Origin: Gemmatimonas sp.
GTDB lineage: Bacteria; Gemmatimonadota; Gemmatimonadetes; Gemmatimonadales; Gemmatimonadaceae
Assembly: GCA_011390935.1 (NCBI GenBank)
Contig: JAABRL010000014.1
Location: 21,840-85,839, forward strand
Direction: 5' to 3'
DNA length: 64,000 nt
Below are positions 17,401 to 25,793 of the stretch, in pieces (within the stretch, counting starts at the first letter, position 1; every line of letters starts with the position of its first letter). The position numbers were made by a program, and so were the translations under genes. The notes under the pieces were generated by a model, which was not told the DNA's origin, ran no database searches, and saw only the letters and a program-made list of their open reading frames with translations.

Positions 17401-19903
17401 CGCGTGCCATGTGCGCATTGCTGAGCGTACCGCCTCGTTTGGACAGCCCGAGATTCGTCTCAATCTGCTGCCCGGATACGGCGGCACGCAGCGACTCACG
17501 CGGCTGTTGTCCGATCGGGACGGCATGGAAGGCATGGTGCAGGCACTCGAGCTGCTCGTTGGAGGGCGCACGGTGGACGCGGATGAAGCGCATGCCATCG
17601 GACTCGTGGACGCGGTCGTCACCGATGCGGACGACGTTGTCGCACACGCCGCCGCCATGGTGCGCGCGTATGTCGCCGACGGCGAACGCAGCGCACTCGG
17701 TCGTGCGTTCGCGCAGGTGCGTGAGCGCCGCGCCGCCTGGGAACGCCCGGGTGCGCTTTCGCTCGATTCGGCGCTGGCACTCGCGCCCGTCGATCGGTTG
17801 ATGCGCCAGGCGACGGAAGTTGGTCGAGCGATTCCAGCCGATCGCGTGATTGAAGCGGTGCGGACCGGCTGGGAGCAGGGACTCGCCGCCGGGCTTGCGC
17901 GCGAGGCCCAGCTGTTCGCCGAGGCGATCGTTGATCCCGATGGCGGGAAGGCGGGCATTCGTGCCTTCTTCGATCGCCGCAGTGCGCCGCTGCCGGTGCG
18001 TCGTGGCGCCCTCGTCGACGGCGAGCGTGCGCAGGAGTTGGAGTCGCGAGGTGACCTGCTACCCGTCGGCGCCCCGTTCTTCCCGGGGCTCACGCCGATT
18101 CCGGCGTGGCAGTACGGGCAGGGGGTGATCAAGGACCCGGCCACTGGCGCCCCGCGCCACGGCGAGCCGAAGGACGTCGAGCAGCAGGTGGTCGTGCCGG
18201 TCGAAGCAACCGGCGCCAACGATGTGCTGCTCTACGTGCTCGCGTCCGAAGTGAACTTCAACGACATCTGGGCCATCACCGGGATTCCCGTCTCGCCATT
18301 CGATTCGCACGATCGCGATGTGCAGGTCACCGGATCTGGTGGTGTGGGACTGATTGCCGCCGTCGGTGAGGCGGTCAAGGCGGAGGGACGACTTCGCGTG
18401 GGCGATCTGGTCACGGTGTATTCGGGACAGAGTGCGCTCCTGTCGCCCATGGCCGGTCGCGATCCCATGTCGGCCGACTTCCGCATTCAGGGCTACGAAA
18501 CGTTCGAGGGCAGCCATCAGCAGTTCCTGCTCGTGCAGGCGCCGCAGTGCCACGCGTTGCCGCCGGATGTGTCACTCGAAGCGGCCGGTTCGTACATCCT
18601 CAACCTCGGCACCGTCGTGCGCGCGCTGTTCACCACGCTGCAGATCGAAAGCGGTCGCACGATGTTCGTGGAAGGCGCCGCGACCGGGACCGGGCTCGAG
18701 GCACTCAAAACCGCGGTTGCCAACGGTGTGCGTGTGACCGGACTCGTCTCCAGCGACGAACGCGCGCGTGCGATTGCTGGCTACGGCGCGAGTGGCGCGA
18801 TCAATCGGCGGGACGCGTCGATCGTTTCGTGCTTCAGCATGGTGCCGAGCGCGCCGGCGGAGATTGCGCAGTGGGAAGCCGCTGGTGAGCCGCTGCTCGA
18901 TGCGTTCCGCGCGCAGCATGACGGTCGGCTCGCCGACTACGTGATTTCGCATGCAGGGGAGCAGTCGTTCCCGCGCAGCGTGCAACTGCTCGCCGACGGT
19001 GGGTCGCTGGCGTTTTATGGAGCGTCCACCGGCTACCACTTCACCTTCGCCGGCAAGCGTGGTGCGGTGCCGGTGAGCAGCATGTTCGAACGCGCACGCT
19101 TGCGTGCCGGTGAGGCCGTCCTCGTGTACTACGGGCCGGGGCTCGCGGCTGACGCACTCGTCGATGCCGTGGGCATCGAAGCGATCGAAGCGGCAGCCGC
19201 GCGTGGTGCGCGCATCGCCGTGGTGTGCGTCACCGACGCGCAGCGCGAGTTCGTGCGCTCGCTGGGCTTTGGTGATCATCTCGCCGGCGTGGTGGCACTC
19301 GACGAACTGCGACGCCGTGCCTCGGTGGAGTTCGAGTGGCCCGAGACCATGCCGCCGCTCCCCGATGTGCGCCGAGACGGCGCCGCGTTCAAGGAGGCGG
19401 TGCGCGCGTTTCAAGAGAAGACCATCAAGCCGCTCGGGCAAGCCGTCGGCAAACTGCTGCGATCGTCCGACAATCCGCGTGGGGCGCCCGACCTCGTGTT
19501 CGAACGCGCCGCACACGACGCGCTGGCGGCGTCCACGGCGCTGGTGCAGCCGTTCTCGGGGCGGGTGGTCTACGCTGAGGAGATGCACGGTCATCGCTAC
19601 AGCTTCTACGCCCCGCAGGTGTGGATGCGGCAGCGACGCATTCTGCTCCCCACCTGCAGCATCCTCGGCACCCATTTGTGCAACGCGTACGAAGTGGTGC
19701 GCATGAACCAGATGCTGGCCGCCGGTCAGCTCGACGTCACGCCACCCACGCTTGTGCCATGGGACCAGCTCCCCGACGCGCATCAGGCCATGTGGGAGAA
19801 TCGACATGCCGGCGCCACGTACGTCGTGAACCATGCGTTGCCACGCACCGGGCTTCGCTCGCGAGATGAACTTTACGAGGCCTGGTCGGCCGGGACGGTG
19901 TGA
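14426..19903 (+). CDS. pcs: Propionyl-CoA synthase (trifunctional fusion)
   Basis: Converts 3-hydroxypropionate, ATP, CoA and NADPH to propionyl-CoA through 3-hydroxypropionyl-CoA and acryloyl-CoA. Three enzymes follow in order. The first is an acyl-CoA synthetase: YTSGSTGKPKG near residue 432, GRSDDVINVSGHRMGTEEIE near 714, catalytic-Lys segment ETRSGKYVRR near 812. The second is an enoyl-CoA hydratase: VALGGGMEFALACH and FGQPEIRLNLLPGYGGTQRL, both catalytic glutamates present, near 975-1025. The third is an MDR enoyl reductase: LASEVNFNDIWAITGIPV near 1272 and VEGAATGTGLEALK near 1415. Architecture and length (1825 aa from GTG 14426; 1844 aa from ATG 14369) match the Chloroflexus enzyme closely. 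mcr follows with a TGATG overlap, so the two form one operon. Confidence 0.95.
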   Translation: MASTNGTAQPAAVSPPHPSNNPLRTRADWEAARSACSDDPGAFHGDMATATLHWFDPTLGERGAWIARNAHGEWRGWDAQTLAPVSGVRPSAWRPFERAFNDDDAPWYRWFAGARTNAAFNEIDRHVLSGHGEEAAFLVEGDRWDQSRGDGRGAPVVAYPISRKALLIDVAKAALALRALGLRIGDRIALNLPNIPAQVAFTEAAKRLGIIYTPVFGGFSDKTLADRIHDAGARVVITADGGWRNAQIVPFKAAYTDPALDQYLAADRAIAVVRDTVHALTLEPAHAEQITESAAAAVAGEITVERRDAMRGVGRALSALTESGAIDAAVAGRVRTAVARALVDAGSAVERVVVVRYTAQADVPWREGRDIWADALLGPALTQLLDAARALGHDVADEAALRALPDVDLVRVIWSIVPPEPVDAEFPLFFIYTSGSTGKPKGVVHVHGGYTAGVAHTMRVSFDAQPGDVMYVVADPGWITGQSYMLSAALTTRVTSVLAEGAPVFPSAGRFASIIERYGVKIFKAGVTFLKTVMQDAQNAEDVKRYDLSSLKVATFCAEPVSSSVQQFGMDLMCPWYINSYWATEHGGIVWTHFYGNEDFPLRADAHTYPMPWVMGDVWVPDGTPDAEGRLPARPAELDEKGEIVIRAPYPYLARTIWGDVERFAVEDGAVVPAWRGDFSRYRSTYWSRWQGTWAYTQGDFAVRYPDGGFSLHGRSDDVINVSGHRMGTEEIEGAILRDKQLNADSPVGNVIVVGAPHREKGLTPLAFITPAAGHRLTADDRRRLIELVRQEKGAVAVPEDFLEVPAFPETRSGKYVRRLVRALVDEQDIGDTSTLRNPECVPELARVIGDWKARQRVREEQRILDHGRYFRVHYHPVGLQQGVPVRVALVTVTNPPVNALNERSLDELVTVVEHLSRRDDVIAVIFTGDGTSSFVAGADIRQLLEDVHTYDEAVTLPNVAHLAFRTIERMNKPCIAAINGVALGGGMEFALACHVRIAERTASFGQPEIRLNLLPGYGGTQRLTRLLSDRDGMEGMVQALELLVGGRTVDADEAHAIGLVDAVVTDADDVVAHAAAMVRAYVADGERSALGRAFAQVRERRAAWERPGALSLDSALALAPVDRLMRQATEVGRAIPADRVIEAVRTGWEQGLAAGLAREAQLFAEAIVDPDGGKAGIRAFFDRRSAPLPVRRGALVDGERAQELESRGDLLPVGAPFFPGLTPIPAWQYGQGVIKDPATGAPRHGEPKDVEQQVVVPVEATGANDVLLYVLASEVNFNDIWAITGIPVSPFDSHDRDVQVTGSGGVGLIAAVGEAVKAEGRLRVGDLVTVYSGQSALLSPMAGRDPMSADFRIQGYETFEGSHQQFLLVQAPQCHALPPDVSLEAAGSYILNLGTVVRALFTTLQIESGRTMFVEGAATGTGLEALKTAVANGVRVTGLVSSDERARAIAGYGASGAINRRDASIVSCFSMVPSAPAEIAQWEAAGEPLLDAFRAQHDGRLADYVISHAGEQSFPRSVQLLADGGSLAFYGASTGYHFTFAGKRGAVPVSSMFERARLRAGEAVLVYYGPGLAADALVDAVGIEAIEAAAARGARIAVVCVTDAQREFVRSLGFGDHLAGVVALDELRRRASVEFEWPETMPPLPDVRRDGAAFKEAVRAFQEKTIKPLGQAVGKLLRSSDNPRGAPDLVFERAAHDALAASTALVQPFSGRVVYAEEMHGHRYSFYAPQVWMRQRRILLPTCSILGTHLCNAYEVVRMNQMLAAGQLDVTPPTLVPWDQLPDAHQAMWENRHAGATYVVNHALPRTGLRSRDELYEAWSAGTV

Positions 19904-22900
19904 TGAGCGACGAACTCGAAGGAACAGGGGCGGAACGGCGCCGCGCGCCACGCGGACGCCTCGCCGGCAAGGTCGTGCTGCTCACCGGAGCGGCCGGAAA
20001 CATCGGCACCGAGATCTCGCGGCTCGTGCTGCGCGAGGGCGCCACGCTCGTGATGACGGGGCGCGATCTGGCCAAGCTGGACGGGGCCCGCGCGGCGCTT
20101 CGCGAGGAGCTGCGTGTCCCGGCCGCGCGCATCGTCACGGTCGCGGCCGATGGTGCGGAGCCCGGACAGGTGCGCCTCGCGGTGGAGCAGATCCTCGTGA
20201 AGGCCGGTCGCATCGATGTGCTGGTGAACAACGCCGGCTCCGCCGGGCCCAAGTGCCGCCTGCGCGACATTCCGTTCACGGCATCGGAACTCGAGGCGCT
20301 GGCCGAGGTTGGCATTCACGAAAAGGAAACGGTGGGCGCGGCGGCGCGCAGTCTGTTCGGCATCGCCTGGAACTTTGTGCGGGCGGTTGCGCCGCATCTC
20401 GGCGCCGGCAGCAGTATCGTGAACGTGTCCACCATCTTCTCGCGCACGCAGTACTACGGACGTGCGGCGTACGTGGTCCCGAAGGCTGCGCTCAACGCCT
20501 TCTCGCGACAGCTGGCCGCCGAGCTCGGCGGCCATGGTGTGCGCGTCAACACCGTCTTTCCGGGCCCGATTCGCTCCGAGCGCATTCGCACGGTCTTTTC
20601 GGCCATGGACAAGCTCCGCCATGTGGACGATGGCACAACGGCGCGTGAGAACTTCGATCTCATGAGTCTTGCGCGGTCGGTCGATGGCGCCGCGCCGGAG
20701 CGCACGTTCCCCACGGTGCAGGATGTCGCGAACACGATCGTCTTTCTCGCCAGCGACGAATCGGCCGCGTACAACGGGCACAACTTCGAAGTCACGCACG
20801 GCATGCGGGTGCGGCAGGAATCACGCAGCACCTTCGTGTCGCGTCCCGAGCTGCGCACCGTCGATGGCACGGGCGTGCGTGTGCTGCTCGCCGCCGGTGA
20901 TCAGGTCAAGGACGCGCTGACCGTGGCCCGTGTACAGGCCGGATGCAACGCCGAGGTGCTGCTCGGTCTTGGTTCCGAGGAAGGTGTACGGGCCGCGCAG
21001 GAAGCGCTCGGCGCTGAACCGCTGGATCAGCGCATCACGCCCGTGCTCCTCGATCGTATGCGGCCGGACACGGTGCATGCCCTCTTCGAGACGTTGCGTC
21101 GCGACGGCGAAGTGCTGCATGGCGCGATCATCATGCCTGCGTTCGGCGCGTGGCGCTTTCGTGGTCGCTTTACCGAAGCGAGCGATAGCGACGTCACCAC
21201 GTTCATCGACGGCGAACTGTCCGGCACGATGTTGCTCGCGCGAGCGCTCACCGGCTTCTGGAAGGACATCGAGAGCGCGCTCGGCAATCCGCCAAGCATC
21301 GCGTTTCTCTCCAACGCCGACGACGAGCACGGAAACACCTACGCCGACGTGCTGCGCGCCGCCGTGGAGGAACTGTGCCGCGTGTGGCGTGACGAAACCG
21401 AGGTCCAGCAGGCCAGCGGGGAGCGCCGCTTCGAAGAGTGGTCCAATCAGATCATTCGCTGGGGCAACCGCGAACCCGAGGAGGTGCCCTTCGCGGCGGG
21501 CCAGGCCGCGCGCCTGCTGTACACGCGCCGTCGCATCAATCAGGTGAACCTGTATCTGCCGGTCTCGATCGTGCAGGCTACGGGTGCGCGGCGCGCCATC
21601 TTCGGTTGGCAGGAAAGCGTGATGGGATTGCACCTTGGCAAGGTGGTGCTCATTACGGGTGGTTCGGCGGGTATCGGCGGACAGCTTGCGCGATTGCTGG
21701 CCATCGGTGGCGCGCGTGTCATGTTGGTGGCGCGCCGCGCCGATCAGCTTGAAGAAATGCGCGCCGGCATTCAGAAGGAGCTCGAGGATATCGGCTACTA
21801 CGACGCTGCCGATCGTGTGCAGGTGGTGGCGGGCGTCGATGTCGCGGACGAACCCAGTCTGCAGCGTGCGGTCGATGAAACGCTGCGCGCCTTCGGTCGC
21901 GTGGACTACCTCGTGAACAACGCCGGGGTCGCGGGCGCCGAGCAGATGGTGGTGGACATGAACGTCACCGACTGGCGCAACACCCTGCAGGCGAATCTCG
22001 TGTCGAACTACTCGCTCATCGAGAAGATCGTCCCGATCATGAAGCGGCAGGGCAGTGGGTACATTCTGAACGTGTCATCGTACTTCGGTGGCGAGAAGTA
22101 CATCGCCGTGCCGTACCCCAATCGCGCGGACTATGCGGTGTCCAAGGCGGGACAGCGCGCGCTCACGGAGAATCTGGCGCGTTTCGTCGGGCCGGAGATT
22201 CAGGTGAATGCGATCGCGCCGGGGCCGGTGGATGGCGATCGCCTGCGAGGCGTGGGCGGCAAGCCCGGACTCTTCGAGCGGCGTGGACGCCTCATTCTCG
22301 AGAATCGTCGACTCAACGCGACGTATCGGGCCGTGGTCGAGGCCATGCGTCAGGGGGCCGATGTGGTCGCCGTACTCGAGCTGCTCGCGGGGAATGATGT
22401 GGACGCGATCGCCACGGCCAAGGAAGCACCGGCCTCGGTACGTCGATTCGCCGAATCAATCCGCGCGGAATCGCTGGCGTCTGACTCGGAAGCGAGCTGC
22501 GGTCAGTTCCTCATGACGCACCCGATTGCGCAGCGGCTGATCGCGCGACTTCGCCTTGGCGGTCGGTTCCTCACACTCCCCGACGGAGGGGCCCGCTACG
22601 ACGACAGCTGGGTGCTCGCGCTGCCCGAGCCGCCCGAGCCGTTCTACGCGAAGGAGGACATTCTCAAGGAGGCCGCGAAGATTCGCAAAGGCGTGCTTGG
22701 CATGCTGCACTTGCGGAACATGCCGAGCGAGCTGGAGGTCGCCCTGGCGACGGTGTACTTCCTCGCTGATCGAGCCGTCTCCGGGGAGACGTTCCAGCCC
22801 TCGGGCGGCTTGCATCAGGAGCGCACCATCACGGAGCGCGAGCTCTTTGGGCGTGCCAAGCCGGAGCGCGTGGCGCGCATGCGCGAGCAGACCATCTGGC

Positions 22901-23604
22901 TCGTGGGCGAGTGTCTGGTGTCGCATCTCGCTCGTGCCGCCCGACTGGCGCTCGAATACGGCCACGTGGGTCGCGTGATGCTGCTTACCCGCACCGACGG
23001 CGCGGCGGAGCAGATCAAGGACCTGTTGCGCATCGTGCTCGGGAATGAGCGGATTCACAGCATCGTGGTGGGCGATGATCTCGAGGGCGCGATGGACGAG
23101 GCGCTGCGCGTCGGTGGTGCGCCGGCAGCGGTGGTGTCCACCCCATTTTCTCCGTTGCCGCGCGAGATCTTCCGCGAGGATGGGACACCGGCGTTGGACG
23201 CGGCAGGTTTCGAAGCGCTTGTGGAAGCGCACCTCACCCATCACTTCCGGGTGGCGCGCAAGGTGTCGCTGCTCGACGACGTGCGCCTCGTGCTCGTGAC
23301 GCCCGACGTGCCGGTGCACCCCACGCACGCCGAGTTCGCGCTCGCGAACTTCGTGAAGACCACATTGCACGCCCTCACGGCCACGCTGGGCGTGGAGAAC
23401 GAGCGCCTCGTGCACAACGTGCCGGTCAACCAGATCAACCTCACGCGTCGCGTCCGCTCGGAAGAGCCTCGCGACGCACGGGAGCAGGCGGAGGAACAGG
23501 AGCGCTTCGCGCATGCCGTGCTGCTCGCGTCGGCCCCGCTGCCGGATCAGGAAGACAGCCGGTACCGGGCCCGCATTTACCGCGGCTTGGCGATCACGGT
23601 CTAG
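19903..23604 (+). CDS. mcr: Malonyl-CoA reductase, bifunctional, NADPH-dependent
   Basis: Reduces malonyl-CoA to malonate semialdehyde and on to 3-hydroxypropionate with two NADPH. Two short-chain dehydrogenase units are present. The N-terminal unit has LLTGAAGNIGTEISR near residue 27 and Y-x3-K in AYVVPKAALN near 190. The C-terminal unit has LITGGSAGIGGQLARLL near 583 and ADYAVSKAGQRA near 743. Each is followed by a degenerate SDR-like segment. In the Chloroflexus enzyme the C-terminal half makes the semialdehyde and the N-terminal half reduces it. This 1233-aa protein has the same layout and ends in AITV. Its ATG overlaps the pcs stop by one base. Confidence 0.95.
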   Translation: MSDELEGTGAERRRAPRGRLAGKVVLLTGAAGNIGTEISRLVLREGATLVMTGRDLAKLDGARAALREELRVPAARIVTVAADGAEPGQVRLAVEQILVKAGRIDVLVNNAGSAGPKCRLRDIPFTASELEALAEVGIHEKETVGAAARSLFGIAWNFVRAVAPHLGAGSSIVNVSTIFSRTQYYGRAAYVVPKAALNAFSRQLAAELGGHGVRVNTVFPGPIRSERIRTVFSAMDKLRHVDDGTTARENFDLMSLARSVDGAAPERTFPTVQDVANTIVFLASDESAAYNGHNFEVTHGMRVRQESRSTFVSRPELRTVDGTGVRVLLAAGDQVKDALTVARVQAGCNAEVLLGLGSEEGVRAAQEALGAEPLDQRITPVLLDRMRPDTVHALFETLRRDGEVLHGAIIMPAFGAWRFRGRFTEASDSDVTTFIDGELSGTMLLARALTGFWKDIESALGNPPSIAFLSNADDEHGNTYADVLRAAVEELCRVWRDETEVQQASGERRFEEWSNQIIRWGNREPEEVPFAAGQAARLLYTRRRINQVNLYLPVSIVQATGARRAIFGWQESVMGLHLGKVVLITGGSAGIGGQLARLLAIGGARVMLVARRADQLEEMRAGIQKELEDIGYYDAADRVQVVAGVDVADEPSLQRAVDETLRAFGRVDYLVNNAGVAGAEQMVVDMNVTDWRNTLQANLVSNYSLIEKIVPIMKRQGSGYILNVSSYFGGEKYIAVPYPNRADYAVSKAGQRALTENLARFVGPEIQVNAIAPGPVDGDRLRGVGGKPGLFERRGRLILENRRLNATYRAVVEAMRQGADVVAVLELLAGNDVDAIATAKEAPASVRRFAESIRAESLASDSEASCGQFLMTHPIAQRLIARLRLGGRFLTLPDGGARYDDSWVLALPEPPEPFYAKEDILKEAAKIRKGVLGMLHLRNMPSELEVALATVYFLADRAVSGETFQPSGGLHQERTITERELFGRAKPERVARMREQTIWLVGECLVSHLARAARLALEYGHVGRVMLLTRTDGAAEQIKDLLRIVLGNERIHSIVVGDDLEGAMDEALRVGGAPAAVVSTPFSPLPREIFREDGTPALDAAGFEALVEAHLTHHFRVARKVSLLDDVRLVLVTPDVPVHPTHAEFALANFVKTTLHALTATLGVENERLVHNVPVNQINLTRRVRSEEPRDAREQAEEQERFAHAVLLASAPLPDQEDSRYRARIYRGLAITV

Positions 23605-23638
23605 CGATCCGGACGTGCGCAGGTCGGCGCTGCGGCGT

Positions 23639-23664
23639 GCTCCCCTCTCCGCGAGGAGGGGAGC
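23639..23664 (+). terminator. Hairpin after mcr
   Basis: GCTCCCCTC (23639-23647) pairs with GAGGGGAGC (23656-23664) around an eight-base loop, between mcr and the dapE-like gene. There is no U-tract, so it may be a weak terminator or an mRNA 3'-end stabiliser. Confidence 0.5.
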
Positions 23665-23697
23665 GCGCCGTGCCGCGTCGGCGTTACTTTTGTCCTC

Positions 23698-24693
23698 ATG
23701 ACAGACGTCCTTGCGCTCGCGACCGAGCTTCTTTCAATCGATTCCTCCACCGGCCGTGAACGTGAGGCCGTGGATGTGGTGGCCCGCTGGCTGGTGGCGC
23801 GCGGGTGGAATGTGACCCTGCAGGAAGTGGAGCCCGGGCGCAGCAACGTCTGGGCAACACGCGCTGGCGGCGGGGTCACGCTGTCCACGCACCTGGACAC
23901 GGTGCCGCCATACATTCCGCCTCGCCTGCACGATGGGCGGCTGTACGGACGCGGGGCGTGCGACGCCAAGGGCATCGCCGCCGCCATGCTCGTCGCCGCG
24001 CAGCAGCTCGCCGATGCCGGTGAGGAGCGCGTCGACCTCCTCTTCGTCGTGGGCGAGGAGAAGGGGTCGCCTGGCGCCCGTATGGCCAATCGACTGCCGG
24101 CCACCAGTCGCTGGCTCGTGAATGGTGAGCCCACCGAGAGTCGCCTCGCGAGCGGCGCCAAGGGCGCTCAGCGGGTGATCGTGCGCGTGCGTGGCCGCGA
24201 GGCGCATTCGGCGTATCCCGAGCTCGGCGCAAGCGCGCTCGATCCGCTGCTCGAACTGCTGCCACACGTGCGCACGCTCGCCTTGCCATCCGACCCGGTG
24301 CTCGGCGACACGACCTGCAACATCGGCGTGCTGCGAGCAGGCACGGAGGCCAACATCATTCCCGGCCTCGCCGAGGCCGAAATCATGATTCGGCTGGTGG
24401 GCGATGTCGCGCCGGTAAAGGCCGCGTTCGAGGCGTGGGCGGCAGGCAAAGCCGATCTGGAGTGGGGCTCGTTCATTCCGGCACAGCACTTCCACCTCAT
24501 CGATGGATTTGACGTCGCGCCGGTGGCATATACCTCGGACATCCCGCTGCTCGGACGATGGGGCACACCACTGCTGTTCGGCCCCGGATCGATTCACGTG
24601 GCGCACACGCCTGACGAACACATTGCGGTCTCCGAACTGCGAGCTGCTGTTGCGTCGTACGAGCGCATCGTCCGCTCACTGCTCGACGCATGA
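23698..24693 (+). CDS. dapE: M20-family amidohydrolase, probable succinyl-diaminopimelate desuccinylase
   Basis: Zinc peptidase-fold deacylase. The metal and catalytic residues are visible: LSTHLDTVPP (His and Asp), GRGACDAKGIAAAML (bridging Asp), VGEEKGSPG (Glu pair) and a late His in VAHTPDEH. The dimer domain is inserted after KGAQRVIVRVRGREAHSAYP. ArgE, DapE and LysK share these features, so specificity rests on position: it heads a chain asd-lysC-dapB-dapA-dapD, and dapD uses succinyl intermediates, which calls for DapE. At 331 aa it is shorter than typical DapE (about 375). The stop overlaps asd by four bases. Confidence 0.75.
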   Translation: MTDVLALATELLSIDSSTGREREAVDVVARWLVARGWNVTLQEVEPGRSNVWATRAGGGVTLSTHLDTVPPYIPPRLHDGRLYGRGACDAKGIAAAMLVAAQQLADAGEERVDLLFVVGEEKGSPGARMANRLPATSRWLVNGEPTESRLASGAKGAQRVIVRVRGREAHSAYPELGASALDPLLELLPHVRTLALPSDPVLGDTTCNIGVLRAGTEANIIPGLAEAEIMIRLVGDVAPVKAAFEAWAAGKADLEWGSFIPAQHFHLIDGFDVAPVAYTSDIPLLGRWGTPLLFGPGSIHVAHTPDEHIAVSELRAAVASYERIVRSLLDA

Positions 24694-25793
24694 CCATGAC
24701 GGCTCGCATTCCCGTTGCGGTGTTGGGCGCCACCGGTGCGGTCGGACAGGCGTTCGTGCGCCAGCTTGCCGATCATCCGTGGTTCGTGCTGGCCGAGGTC
24801 GCCGCGTCCGAGCGCTCGGCGGGCAAGACGTATCGCGAGGCCACGCGCTGGCTCGAGGGCACACTACCCGACGACGTGGCCGGCCTGACCGTGCGCACCT
24901 GCACGCCGAGCGCGGTGCGTGCGCCCATCGTGTTCTCCGCGCTCGATTCGGGCGTGGCGGGCGATGTGGAGGCTGCCTTCGCACAGGCCGGCCGGCTCGT
25001 GCTCTCGAACGCGAAGAACTTTCGCATGCACGACGATGTACCGCTCGTGATCCCCGAGGTGAACGGTGATCACCTCTGCATGCTCGCCCGACAGCAGGCG
25101 GTGCGTGGGTGGAACGGGGCCATCGTCACCAATGCCAACTGTGCGGCCACGGTGATTGCCTCCGCGCTCGCGCCGCTGCACGCGGCGTTCGGTGTGCGAC
25201 AGGTGTTGGCCGTCACCATGCAGGCCGTGTCTGGCGCAGGGTATCCTGGCGTACCGTCGCTCGACATTCTGGGCAACGTGATTCCGTACATCGGCGACGA
25301 AGAGCCGAAGATCGAGACGGAGCTGGGCAAGCTGCTCGGCCAGTTGGTCGATGGCGAGATCGTGCCCGCGCCGATCACCGTGAGTGCGCACGCCAATCGC
25401 GTGCCGGTAGAGCATGGGCACACCGTATGTCTCACGATCGGCTTCGAACGTGCGCCCACGGTTGCCGAGGCGCTCGAGGTGTTGCGCGCGTGGAAAGGGC
25501 ACGCCGGCGTGGCCGGTCTGCCCTCGGCCCCGTCGCCGGCACTCGAGGTCACGGATGCTCCCGACCGCCCGCAGCCGCGCCGTGACGTGCAATGCGCTGG
25601 GGGAATGGGCGTCACCATCGGTCGCGTTCGCGAGGACGCGCTGTTGCACCTGCGTCTCGTCGCCATGGCACACAACGTCGTGCGCGGTGCAGCCGGAGGC
25701 TCTGTGCTCAACGCGGAGCTGCTCGTGGCGAGTGGCGCCGTGCATCGCGAGAGCGGCGCGCTGCAACTTGGCGCGCTCGCAGGTCGGCAATGA
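24690..25793 (+). CDS. asd: Aspartate-semialdehyde dehydrogenase
   Basis: NADPH-dependent reduction of aspartyl phosphate to aspartate semialdehyde, at the branch to lysine/DAP, threonine and methionine. It has the NADP-binding start VAVLGATGAVGQAFVRQLADHP, the catalytic cysteine in VTNANCAATVIASALAPLH, and the later motif VSAHANRVPVEHGHTV. The NANCAA form and the 367-aa length resemble the archaeal/fungal-like Asd subgroup. It is joined by four-base overlaps to the genes on both sides. Confidence 0.93.
   Translation: MTMTARIPVAVLGATGAVGQAFVRQLADHPWFVLAEVAASERSAGKTYREATRWLEGTLPDDVAGLTVRTCTPSAVRAPIVFSALDSGVAGDVEAAFAQAGRLVLSNAKNFRMHDDVPLVIPEVNGDHLCMLARQQAVRGWNGAIVTNANCAATVIASALAPLHAAFGVRQVLAVTMQAVSGAGYPGVPSLDILGNVIPYIGDEEPKIETELGKLLGQLVDGEIVPAPITVSAHANRVPVEHGHTVCLTIGFERAPTVAEALEVLRAWKGHAGVAGLPSAPSPALEVTDAPDRPQPRRDVQCAGGMGVTIGRVREDALLHLRLVAMAHNVVRGAAGGSVLNAELLVASGAVHRESGALQLGALAGRQ

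Noticed and set aside
23605..23697. Lysine riboswitch before the DAP cluster
   Set aside because: The gap is 93 bases, too short for an L-box, and shows only one simple hairpin.
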